NCBI GenBank assembly: GCA_037176725.1 | Contig: JAZBRS010000020.1 | Location: 56,944,001 to 57,008,000 of the forward strand | Direction of reading: 5' to 3' | DNA from: Posidonia oceanica | Lineage: Eukaryota > Streptophyta > Magnoliopsida > Alismatales > Posidoniaceae | Length of the DNA stretch: 64,000 nt | Shown here: positions 11,186-20,480 of the stretch, in pieces | Layout of the letters: each line of letters opens with the position of its first letter | Numbering within the stretch: position 1 is the first letter of the stretch | Notes under the pieces: generated by a model | The model's input: only the letters and a program-made list of their open reading frames with translations | Told to the model about the DNA's origin: nothing | Database searches by the model: none | Translations under genes and position numbers: made by a program

Positions 11186-12169
11186 GGATATTTCTGGTAG
11201 ACCATGGAAGCAGACTGCTGCCGGTTTGTGCGTAAATGCCACAACTGCCAGATCCATGGTAACTTCATCAAGGCCCCCCCACAACAGCTACATAACATGT
11301 CCTCGCCATGGCCTTTCTCCACCTGGGGGATCGATGTCATTGGCGCCATCCACCCTGCTGCTTCAAATGGTCATCGCTACATTCTGGTAGCGATCGATTA
11401 CTTTACCAAGTGGGTGGAAGCGGCCTCTTACAGGACAGTCACCGCTGTGGCAACAGAAAAATTTATCAGGAACAATATCGTTGCCTGATATGGGGTCCCG
11501 CACTCAGTCATCTCTGATAATGGCACAAACTTCATTGCCAAGAGGATCGAGGAATATCTGCAAAGTCTCAAGATCACGCATCATCGATCCTCGCCCTATT
11601 GGCCACAGATGAACGGAGCAGTGGAGTTTGCAAACAAGAACATTGTCAAAATCCTGAAAAAAATGGCAGAAACCCACAAGGATTGGCACGACAAGCTCCC
11701 GTACCCACTCTGGGCGTACAGGACATCAATCCGGACCTCGACGGGGGCCACCCTGTACTCTCTGGTATACGGTATGGAAGCGGTGTTACCTGTTGAAGTG
11801 GAGATCCCCTCTCTGCGGATCCTGCGGGAAGCTGAGTTGGAAGAGGCAGAATGGGTCGAAGACCGCTGCATCCAACTGAACTTAATTGATGAGCGCAGAC
11901 TGCAAGCTATGCACAACGCTCACTGCTATCAGAAGCGGATGGCCAGAGCATTCTTGAAGAAGGTTTAGCCCAGAAACTTTCAGCCAGGGGACCTTGTCTT
12001 GCGCGCCATTCATTTGCCTGATGGTCGAGGGAAATTCCGACCCAATTGGCGTGGCCCCTTCGTGGTCAAGCAGATCTTCTCGGGAGGCGCGGTAACTCTT
12101 GAGGATATGGACCAGGTCGAGCAATCTGAGCCCGTCAACCTCTGCTATCTCAAGAAGTATTATCAGTAG
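11090..12169 (+). pseudogene. int: Integrase of element A, four premature stops
   Basis: The zinc-binding region has HAGTCGPH and, after two stops, CHNC. The core carries Asp at 11333 (WGIDVIG), Asp at 11516 (ISDNGTNF) and Glu at 11624 (NGAVEFAN); the last two are separated by exactly 35 residues (DD35E). The C-terminal part has a NWRGPF motif but no chromodomain. In-frame stops are TAG 11183, TAG 11198, TGA 11486 and TAG 11966; the natural end is TAG 12167-12169. The copy in element E (52944-54024) has sense codons at 11183 (CAA), 11198 (TCA), 11486 (CGG) and 11966 (CGG), confirming that these stops are lesions. The enzyme would join element DNA to the chromosome. Confidence 0.9.
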
Positions 12170-13673
12170 CCGAAGGCGGCCCCGTTGCAGATGCCCTCCT
12201 CCCACTTGCACTTGTATTCTCACCTCTTGCATTCTTGTCCTACCTGCATCATCTATCTATTCAACTCTTGCATTCTCTCTTTTCAAATCATCATCGTCAT
12301 CCTTTCAAAGCAACCTCTATTTCAAATCATCATCGTCATCCTTTCAACTCTTGCATCAACTCTCTTCAAAATCATTATCGTCATCCTCTCAAGCATCACA
12401 TTTTTGGCCCGGTGATGAAAACCGGAAGTGCTTGCCTGCTGTGGAAAGAGTCCGCCCTACCTCACCCGGCACTACTTAGATGTCTTAGCTAGTGAGGGAG
12501 CCACCACCAACGAGGACAGGCGAACTGCCTAATCTCATAAGGACATACATCTCTGAGGGAGAAAAAAATGTTAGGATGTGAGTCTAAAAAAAAAAAAAAA
12601 AAGGTAGTAAGAGTAGACACCTAGGTTTGGGCACATCCAAGGAACAGAAGACGAAGACAGAAGCCGGCCCTAGAGATAGGGGTGTGCAGTCTAACCCTGC
12701 TCCTTCTATCCATCACACAGTAAACCCAAAGCCTAGATCCATTACAATTCAAACACCCTCCTTTTGCCACCAAAATGGGGATAGCAAAAGCCTGAAAAAA
12801 AAAAAAAGAAGAGAAAAAGAAGAGAAAAAAATCAAGCAAAAAAAAAAAAAAGCAAGCAAAGCAAAAAACAAAAAGAAGAAGAGGCAAAATGCAGCCCAAG
12901 AAAACAACAGGCACCATTATCCCCCATACCCTACTAGAGATCCCCAGCATGTCGAGCTTAAAAATCTACCACTTCCCTCCAAGAGCAAACACTCACCCTC
13001 TCCTGGCTAGGGGCAGAGAAAGACTGCATACCTATGAGGGAGAAATCAAAAAGAGAGAGCTGAAAGAATAGGTGTAGGTCCTGAGCGTTTGGCCAATAGC
13101 CTGTCCTCACCACACTACCACCTGTACAATGCCAACAACCCGTTCCGGAGTGCCACCAATGAGCCAAGAGTCTAAGTAGGGCCCGGTGAGTCGGGGACCA
13201 CTCTTTTCCTTTGCAGCAGGCACCAAAGCACCCCGTATGCTGAGGGCATCCAAGCATACTCATCCATCTAAGCATACTAACCACCTCATAAGCATATTAA
13301 TCACTACATCATGCATACATGCATCCTCTTCTATCATTCCTCTTCTAGCAATCATTCCGCTCTGCAACTCGCTTCGACTCTGAGACAGTACTTCTCCCCA
13401 GCAGAGCGCGTTGATGCCACTCGAGCTGCGCTGGCCCAGATCTCCTGCCGGCCCTCGACCCCGTTTTTACAAGACTGCTGCAGATTCCCTTTGCTTATCT
13501 TTGCCTAACTGCTATGTTCTGTTATCAACTGCTATGATGCATATGGAACTACTTTATTAGCCTCAGATTCTGCTTTCTATCAAAGATTATATGCCTGCGA
13601 GATCTGATTGTTTATTGATAGCAGGTACCTTCAAGCTCTGTAGCTCTCAGCCTGTACCTCTGCGATCTGTGCA
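12170..13673 (+). other. Spacer between integrase and ORF2 in element A
   Basis: Non-coding. It begins with three imperfect ~50-bp repeats of TCAAATCATCATCGTCATCC (12280-12400) and holds A-rich runs at 12584-12602 and 12785-12870. The A-rich part corresponds to the T-rich stretch at 52260-52400 of element E on the other strand. The spacer ends in a T-rich stretch and an AG acceptor at 13623-13624. The layout suggests an intron or 5' UTR for a separate ORF2 message. Confidence 0.55.
13600..13624 (+). promoter_or_regulatory. Candidate 3' splice site upstream of ORF2
   Basis: A T-rich stretch followed by GATAGCAG at 13617-13624, with the exon starting GTACCTTCA at 13625. Elements E (AG at 51265-51264) and D (AG at 63751-63750) have the same arrangement: a T-rich tract, AG, then GTACCTGA, and ORF2 starting about 45-50 bp downstream. 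Conservation of the acceptor in three diverged copies argues that ORF2 is translated from a spliced RNA. Confidence 0.55.
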
Positions 13674-14876
13674 ATGGGCTTCCCCACTCTATTAACTCCA
13701 GCACACTGCTCGGAAACCCTGCGAGAATGGATCGGCAGGCTCACTCAAGAAGACTGTGAGAAGCTGCGCCTCTGGGGGGTCCCAACTAAACTGCTGAAGG
13801 CCGCTGATGTGGAAGTCAGCCGTCACCTTCTGTGTGCCGCCACAAGATTCTGGAAATCGGCGCACCATGTCTTTCGCTTTGGCAGAACTGAGCTGACACC
13901 AACACTAGAAGAGGTGCGTCGGATCTGCGGCTTTTCAAAGATCATGGGGCCGCCCATCTTCATGAGGCGTGACGGATATCTCGTGGTCCTGAGCCAGCTA
14001 ACTGGGCTCCCTACTCGAAGCTGCCAACAAAGACTAATCTGCACCAGTGGGCCTGAACCTATGCTTCGCCTAGCGCACTTTGACGATATCATGAAAAAGC
14101 ACGTCGAACTCGGAGACGAGCTGTGGCTCCGAGGGTTTGTCATCCGCTTCCTGGGCGAGCTGATCTTTACTCATGGCCGACTGACAGTGGCCATTGAGGT
14201 TGCAGAAATAGCATTAGTTGTGGTGACCCAGCACATAGACCTGGCACCAATTGTCCTGGCGAAGACCTATCGCGGGCTGGACCGCATCTCACATCGCTGC
14301 CGCCACTTCCACGGTTGCGGGGCACTTATACAAGTCTGGCTAGCTGCGCACTTAGAGATGGACCTCCTGCGCCCTCAAGTGCATGCCTTTGAAGCTTACT
14401 GCAGCAGTGCCTGTGCCAAGACAGAAAAGAGCGTCAAAGAAGATTACGAGAAGCTATCAGCACTGACTGACGACGCTGTAACCTGGCGTATTGTCCCCTC
14501 TGAGGCCGAGCCATTCACTGTCTTTTTCAGTGCACGTGACACGCGGCTGATTGTGTTGCCAGGATTCACTACGGGTGTGGAATACCACCCTATCAGGGTC
14601 ATGCGCCAGTTTGGCTTCCGGCAGGGCGCCTTTGTTGACAGCACAGCACCCAAGCTTCTACAGACATATCCTCTTAGCACGACGGCCCCAACAAAGAAGC
14701 TCGCTAGTCTGATGCAGCACGGGGTGCGATCAATGGACATCGCAGCTGCAAGAGGTGTAGGGTGTACCTCTGAGTACCTGACCGAGGTCCAAGAGCTCTG
14801 GCCTATCAATGAAATCCCGCCAGCCGGCCCTCTATTCCCCGACTCCAGGCAGTCGAAGAAGGCCCGAACCGGCTAG
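13674..14876 (+). CDS. ORF2: 400-residue plant-mobile-domain-like protein, intact
   Basis: An uninterrupted frame downstream of integrase, on the same strand. I recognise the general pattern of the plant mobile domain / DUF7745-type proteins found in many plant transposable elements: RFW..AHHVFRFG..LTPTLEEV (residues about 58-83), LWLRGFVIRFLGE (about 146), FHGCGALIQVWLAAHLEMD (about 212), WRIVPSEAEPFTVFF (about 273) and VMRQFGFRQG (about 306). It ends with a short basic tail (SKKARTG). The biochemical role is unknown. Homologues in elements E and D are also exactly 401 codons with their stop, so length is under constraint even though both are broken. ATG 13674 is chosen because all three copies start MG(F/Y)PTL there. 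It could be an envelope substitute, a chromatin or targeting factor, or a captured host domain; the sequence does not decide. Confidence 0.85.
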   Translation: MGFPTLLTPAHCSETLREWIGRLTQEDCEKLRLWGVPTKLLKAADVEVSRHLLCAATRFWKSAHHVFRFGRTELTPTLEEVRRICGFSKIMGPPIFMRRDGYLVVLSQLTGLPTRSCQQRLICTSGPEPMLRLAHFDDIMKKHVELGDELWLRGFVIRFLGELIFTHGRLTVAIEVAEIALVVVTQHIDLAPIVLAKTYRGLDRISHRCRHFHGCGALIQVWLAAHLEMDLLRPQVHAFEAYCSSACAKTEKSVKEDYEKLSALTDDAVTWRIVPSEAEPFTVFFSARDTRLIVLPGFTTGVEYHPIRVMRQFGFRQGAFVDSTAPKLLQTYPLSTTAPTKKLASLMQHGVRSMDIAAARGVGCTSEYLTEVQELWPINEIPPAGPLFPDSRQSKKARTG

Positions 14877-15480
14877 GGCACTTATGCAGCTACTATGTAC
14901 TTTCTTTTCAAGTTATGCTGTATCTTTTGGCCTGCCACAGGCATTGTACTCATCAAGATCTATCAATGAAAAAGTGTTTTCTGCTGTCTGCTTGCACTTC
15001 AACACCTGCTTATTGCATCGCATAATCATTGTCAACCTCATCTTGGGCCCTCTGGCCAGACTTGCAGCCAACACAACGCAGGAAAAGTCCTCAGCAGCCA
15101 ATCCGGAGTCCAGAATCTCTGCAGACCCACGCCGTCAAGCCAAGCCATCCGGCGTCCCCAGCTGAGTCTTCTGCGGGCTGGCACCCCCGACTGCTCGGCG
15201 ATAGGTCCGTCAACCTGTCACCTTCAGCGGGTTGGCACCCCCAACTGCTCGGCGATAGGTCCATCAACCTGTCATCATCCCCAGCGGGCTGGTACCCCAA
15301 ACTACTCGTCTGACAAACACATCAGTTTTGTCTTCATCCTTCTGCTTTCGATGCCAAGGACGCGTTGGCCAACCCCTGGTGTCATCCCGACACCAGGGGC
15401 ATCTTTTGATCGCCCCTTGGTATCATCCTCCCCCTCCTTCCCCCATGATATTCCTGGTATCATGGGATGATTCGCTCTCG
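14877..15480 (+). other. ORF2 3' UTR and first hairpin repeats of element A
   Basis: 14877-15100 corresponds to sequences after ORF2 in D and E (GCTGTATCTTTTGGCCT...) and may carry the poly(A) signal for the ORF2 transcript. At 15170-15310 there are three ~65-bp repeats of the pattern GGGCTGGCACCC...CTCGGCGATAGGTCCGTCAACC, a form of the hairpin pair also seen in C and E. At 15373-15399 there is a perfect 11-bp hairpin, listed separately. Confidence 0.6.
15373..15399 (+). other. Perfect 11-bp hairpin, CCCCTGGTGTC / GACACCAGGGG
   Basis: Stem 15373-15383 pairs with 15389-15399 around the loop ATCCC. The same hairpin occurs in C (42039-42067, 12-bp stem with GGTATCG/CGATACC), E (49496-49522, reversed) and D (62011-62028, reversed). 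The G-C pair in A is an A-T pair in C, a compensated change. The position, between ORF2 and the polypurine tract, is the same in all four elements. Confidence 0.75.
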
Positions 15481-15905
15481 CGAAACCTTATCAAACATCA
15501 ATCTCATCATTACCTCATCCCCTCTTTGCCGGCCGATAAGTCTGATATCTTATCAATCATCAATCTCATCATTACCTCATCCCCTCTTTGCCGGTCGATA
15601 AGTCCGATATCTTATCATCTCTCATCATTACCTCATCCCCTCTTTGCCGGCCGATAAGTCCGATATCTTATCAATCATCAATCTCATCATTACCTCATCC
15701 CCTCTTTGCCGGCCAATAAGTCCGATATCTTATCATCTCTCATCATTACCTCATCCCCTCTTTGCCGGCCGATAAGTCCGATATCTTATCATCTCTCATC
15801 ATTACCTCATCCCCTCTTTGCCGGCCGATAAGTCCGATATCTTATCAATCATCAATCTCATCATTACCTCATCCCCTCTTTGCCGGCCGATAAGTCCGAT
15901 ATCTT
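15481..15905 (+). repeat. Tandem array, ~51/63-bp units with GATAAGTCCGATATCTTATC
   Basis: About seven units. Each has a constant part reading TTACCTCATCCCCTCTTTGC, then GGCCGATAAG and a hairpin GATAAG-(TCCGATAT)-CTTATC. Unit length alternates because a 12-bp segment (AATCATCAATCT-like) is present or absent. The array runs into a (TATCAATATCAATCATCAATTCTC) simple array up to 16060. Confidence 0.9.
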
Positions 15906-16074
15906 ATCAATTCTCTCCTTTTCTTATCAATATCAATCATCAATTCTCTCCTTTTTCTTATCAATATCAATCATCAATTCTCTCCTTTTTCTTATCAATA
16001 TCAATCAATCAATCACTCTTTTTCTTATCAATCTCTCAACCAATCAATCAACAATAACAGCTCTCTCAGGCTGA

Positions 16075-16870
16075 TAACCTAAACTATCATCTGGGTCGAT
16101 CCATGGTTGGCCCGCAGTTGTGTTATACGGCTGACATCCAGTAACTGTCCCTTGCAATTGCGGTTTCCAGTTGATAGGTCTGTAAACTATCCTCCAATTG
16201 ATAGGTCTGTAAACTATCCACCAGTTGATAGGACTGTAAACTATCGCTAGGCTGATATCCTAAACTATCACCAGCAATTGCATTATACGGCTGATATCCA
16301 GTAACTATCCCTCATCATTGCGTGTTTCCAGTTGATAGGTCTGTAAACTATCCGCCAGTTGATAGGTCTGTAAACTATCTGCCAGTTGATAGGTCTGTAA
16401 ACTATCGCTCCAGTTGATAGGACTGTAAACTATCACGCGCAATCATGTTATACGGCTGACACCCAGTAACTGTCCCTCGCAAATGCCATTTCCAGTTGAT
16501 AGGACTGTAAACTATCCGCTAGTTGATAGGTCTGTAAACTATCCGCCAGTTGATAGGTCTGTAAACTATCGTTCCAGTTGATAGGACTGTAAACTATCTG
16601 GCATTTGCGTTATACGGCTGATACCCAGTAACTATCACTCATGGTTTGTGGCTTTCAGTTGATAGGTCTGTAAACTATCCGCCAGTTGATAGGTCTGTAA
16701 ACTATCCGCCAGTTGATAGGACTGTAAACTATCCCACACAACCATGTTATACGGCTGATATCCAGTAACTATCACTCACAACTGCTCCGGTTGATAGGCC
16801 CGTAAACTATCACTCCAGGCTGATAACCTAAACTATCACTCCCGGTTGATAGGACCGTAAACTATCCGGA
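16075..16870 (+). repeat. Hairpin array of GTTGATAGGTCTGTAAACTATC and GGCTGATATCCAGTAACTATC units
   Basis: More than 25 short units, most about 26 bp, each able to fold (GATAG...CTATC). A second unit, starting TTATACGGCTGA, is interspersed about every 150 bp. It occurs as GATA-(TCCAGTAAC)-TATC and as GACA-(CCCAGTAAC)-TGTC (for example 16441-16476), a compensated change on both sides of the stem. No reading frame is kept. Confidence 0.9.
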
Positions 16871-17437
16871 CGATAAGCCCGTCACCTTATCACCTTTTTT
16901 GGCGTGGCCTTGTCCCAGGAAGGCAAAGTCGCGCACCCCCCTTTTGGCGATAGGAGAGTTGGCCTCTCTCCCCTCGCACCCCCTTTTTTCCTTTTTCTGC
17001 TAGCTCGCTCCCCGGGCGGGGACAAGCTGCACCCTTTCTTTTTCCCTGGCTTTGTCGCGCAAGTCTGGACTTCCTGCCAGATCCTCGTGCCACATCGCGC
17101 TTTCCCTTCTTTCAGCATTTCTTTCGCACCATCTCTGCACCTTCAATTGCTAGCATTACAAGCCAGTCTAACATCATCAGTATCATCTGCACTGCATCAG
17201 CACTAACCTTTGCACTAACATTTGCATTGCATATGCACTAGCATGCATTGTATGCATTGCATTTCATCCATCTGCATTTGCATCTTGCATTGCGGCAATG
17301 GGCTACGACGTTTGGTGTATCCGCCGAATAAGTAACTCACGCTAATAGCAATCATTTGGCTCTCCAGTCGAATGGGGCGTCTTCTCAACCCTGAGCAGCG
17401 GTCTCGGTCCCCTTGACCTCGCTCAGGGAGGGGCATC
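16871..17437 (+). other. Pre-polypurine region and polypurine tract of element A
   Basis: Non-coding. The last ~150 bp (17285-17437) is a block conserved with C (55450-55605), D (59798-59960) and E (47517-47670): a stretch with GTATCCGCCGAATAAGTAACTC, then GAGCAGCGGTCTCGGTC and TTGACCTCGCTCAGGGAGGGGCATC. The tract CAGGGAGGGGCATC (17424-17437) abuts the LTR and would prime plus-strand synthesis. The conservation upstream of the tract is much higher than in the rest of the 3' region. Confidence 0.8.
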
Positions 17438-20400
17438 TGTTGACACCCCATTTCGACAAGGCTGAATTGGCAAGATCTCGGGCGGCTAGGAAAAACCAAA
17501 ATTACACTTTCCCCCCTCACCCTTCCCTTCAAATCAAAACCCCACCTCAAACCTCAAAACCAAACCTAGAACCACACCCATTTTCTAACCTAGAAAACTA
17601 CCCCAAAACCCTCTCAAAACCTTACCCTGAAACCATCCAAGACCTTGCCCTAAAACCATCCAAACCTAGGTCCAAATCCAAACCCTAACCCTCCTCTTTA
17701 CCCTTCAAAACAAGCCAAACTTGACCTAAGCCTTTACCCCTCTTCCAAAGCTCAAAACCTGACCAAAATCCATAGGAAAATCCACCAACACCTACTTAAC
17801 AAACCCACCTAAACACTTAGAAATTCTTAAACCAAGACCATTCCCAAAAACCCTAGAAAACCTAGGTAAAACTACCCTTTTTCTACACCTTAAAACCCTT
17901 CCAAAACCTTCTTGAAATCAAACCAAAACTTCAGACGCAGCACTCCAAGCCCTAGCCTACCCACTCCCCAATTTTCATCCCATTCCAAGACTCCTAAGCC
18001 TTCCATTTACCCAAATTATCCTTTTCTCTCTCCTAGATTATCATTTTCTCTCTCCTCTCTCTCTCCTGATTATCATCTCTCTTTTCATCACCCTCTTGCT
18101 CTTTTTCTTGCTTGGCTGTGGGCCCCCTTTGTGCTTCTACCCTTTCTCTACCTTATTCCTATTTTTACTTTATTTTTAACATTTTCCTTGAATTTTAAAA
18201 AATCATTTTCCTCCAACTCATCTCTTTCCTTTTTATTTCTCCCTTTTCCCATTTTCTTCCTCCTTCTCTTTTCCTTTTCTTCCCTCTACTAAAATCCATA
18301 AAACCCCCTAAAAATCTGTAAAACTCTAAAACATAAGGGAAACAAATCAGAACTCTACGAAAAACAACTTAAAAACATTAAACAAACAATTAAAAACTTA
18401 AACCTAATTAAATCAAGCTAAAAAGAAAATCAAGCATGCAAACTAAAAAACGCAAAACAAACCAAAAGAAAATACTGAAAAATCAAGGAAAAAACTAAAA
18501 TAAAATCAAAACCCACCAAAAGTAAAAACCCTATCAAAAGAATTAAAAAACAAACCCTAAAAAGAAGAAAACAATTAAAACACTAAGATAAGTAATTAAT
18601 GAAAGGAAAAGCCTAACCTAACAAACCTAAGAGAAAAAAAACAACCTAAAAACTTAATTAAAGAGAAAATGAAAAAACACATTAAAAAGACTTAAAAACA
18701 CTCCATCAAACCAGAGAAACCCAATTAAAAAAAAACATCAAGAAAAATCAACAAACAAAAATCAAAAACATAATTCAAAAGACTTAAGAAAAGAAAACCC
18801 TAAAAGACTAAAACCAAAAAAGCCCAAAACCCACTCCAATTAATACGAAAATAAATCCTAAAAAATCCTAATTAATGTCCTAAATACTTAACAAGAAAAA
18901 CACAATTTTTAAAACAATTTAAAAGATTTAACAAACACTTAATCAAATGGAAAACAAATTAAGAACAAAACAAAACCCTAAAACCCTAATCAAGCCCAAA
19001 ACACACTAATTAACCCCAAACAGTCATTAAAAAAAATATAATTAAAATCCTAACTCACAACACAACCTTTCTAGTATTTTTGCTTATTTTTTAATTTATT
19101 TTTCCTAATTTTATTTCCTCACTTTTCCCTCTCCTTCTTCTTTCTCCTCTTTCTTTCTTTTTCTTCCTTCTCCCCTTTCTTTTGGTCCAACCCATTCAAC
19201 TTTTCCCCTCCTTCTTTCCTTCTTTCTTAATTTCTTTTTTTCTCTCAAGCCCACAACCCACGGCCCATGCATTTCCCCTCCTCTTTCCCTCCTTCTCTTC
19301 TTCTTCTTCTTCCTCTCTTCCTCTCCTCCTCTCACAGCAAAACGACAGACCTTCTTCTTCTTTTTCAAACCTCCACCTGACATCCAAGACCTCCCTCCAT
19401 CACTCCCATACCCTGTGGCCGACGACCCGCACAGCAACCCCCTCCATGCTCTGCCAAAGATGGCAGAAAGCCATCCCCTTGACCTTAGACCATTGAATTT
19501 CAATAGGGAGAGAGGAGATAAAAACGGGTTCTTTTCCTTCACAACGGGACTTTTTTGGCTCACACTCTGAAACACCAAGTCTCCAGCTCTCTCACCCTTC
19601 TTCCAGAACCCAAAAACACCTTGAAACCTTCCCAGAATCGGCCTCCGAAGCTTTCAGCACCCAACACCCTCTAGACCGACCATCTCCATTGAAAATCCAT
19701 CACCACGAACCTCCTAAAATCCCAAAACCTTGCCATTAGACTCACCAAGCAACCACCTTCCCGAGCCACCCAGAATCGCGGCCTAAAACCTCCCACGCTC
19801 CTCACAGTCCACTACAAACACTTGGGTCCTCTTTTTGCCCAAAAACTTCAAACCCCCATAACTTCCTCCACATTCAGTGAAATCCACTTCCGATTCCTCC
19901 CACGCACTCCCCAAGCAACCACCTAGCCGCCCGTACCCTTGGCTCGGCCTGGAACGCCGCACAACGCCGCGTCCACCTCGGCCTCCACCGGTGGAGCTCT
20001 GTTGAACCAGATCTCGCCTCGGGCTGTAGAACGCGCTCCCGATTGGTCCGTCGTCTTCCTTGGACCTCTGGCGATGCCCCCAAGCCTCCCCCGCACCAGC
20101 AGCCGCCGTCCTCCGCCGTCTCCACCTTCCTCCGGCCGGCCGAAAGCCACCTAGGTGGGTGGACTCTTCCGGCGTGCGCGAGGGCCGAAGCAAGCCTCCG
20201 CCGGATTCTCCTCGTCTCCCTCTTGCTCCTCGGCTTTCCCCCGAGGGTTTTCATCACCTGTGCCGCCCGCAATCCTTCGCCGAAGTCGTCATCTTCTCTG
20301 ACGCCGGCCACCCCCGCAGTAGCCGTCCCGCGCGTCTCCGCCGCCGCCGACGCCGCTGCAAGCCTCCTCCCTCGCCTCTGCCGCGTCACGCCGCTCACTC

Positions 20401-20480
20401 CCCACGCTCCGCCGCCCCGCGTCGCCTCCTCTCCGCCGGTCCAGAGCGAACACCGGTGGACCTCCGGCCGTCCCCCCACT

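Noticed and set aside
15480..16880. Regular repeat-spacer look suggesting a CRISPR array
   Set aside because: Units are adjacent tandem repeats without unique spacers, and the region is inside a plant retrotransposon.
18290..19080. AAACCCTAA-like words suggesting telomeric repeats
   Set aside because: They are irregularly spaced, never in tandem, and occur in a generally A-rich part of the LTR shared with solo LTR G.
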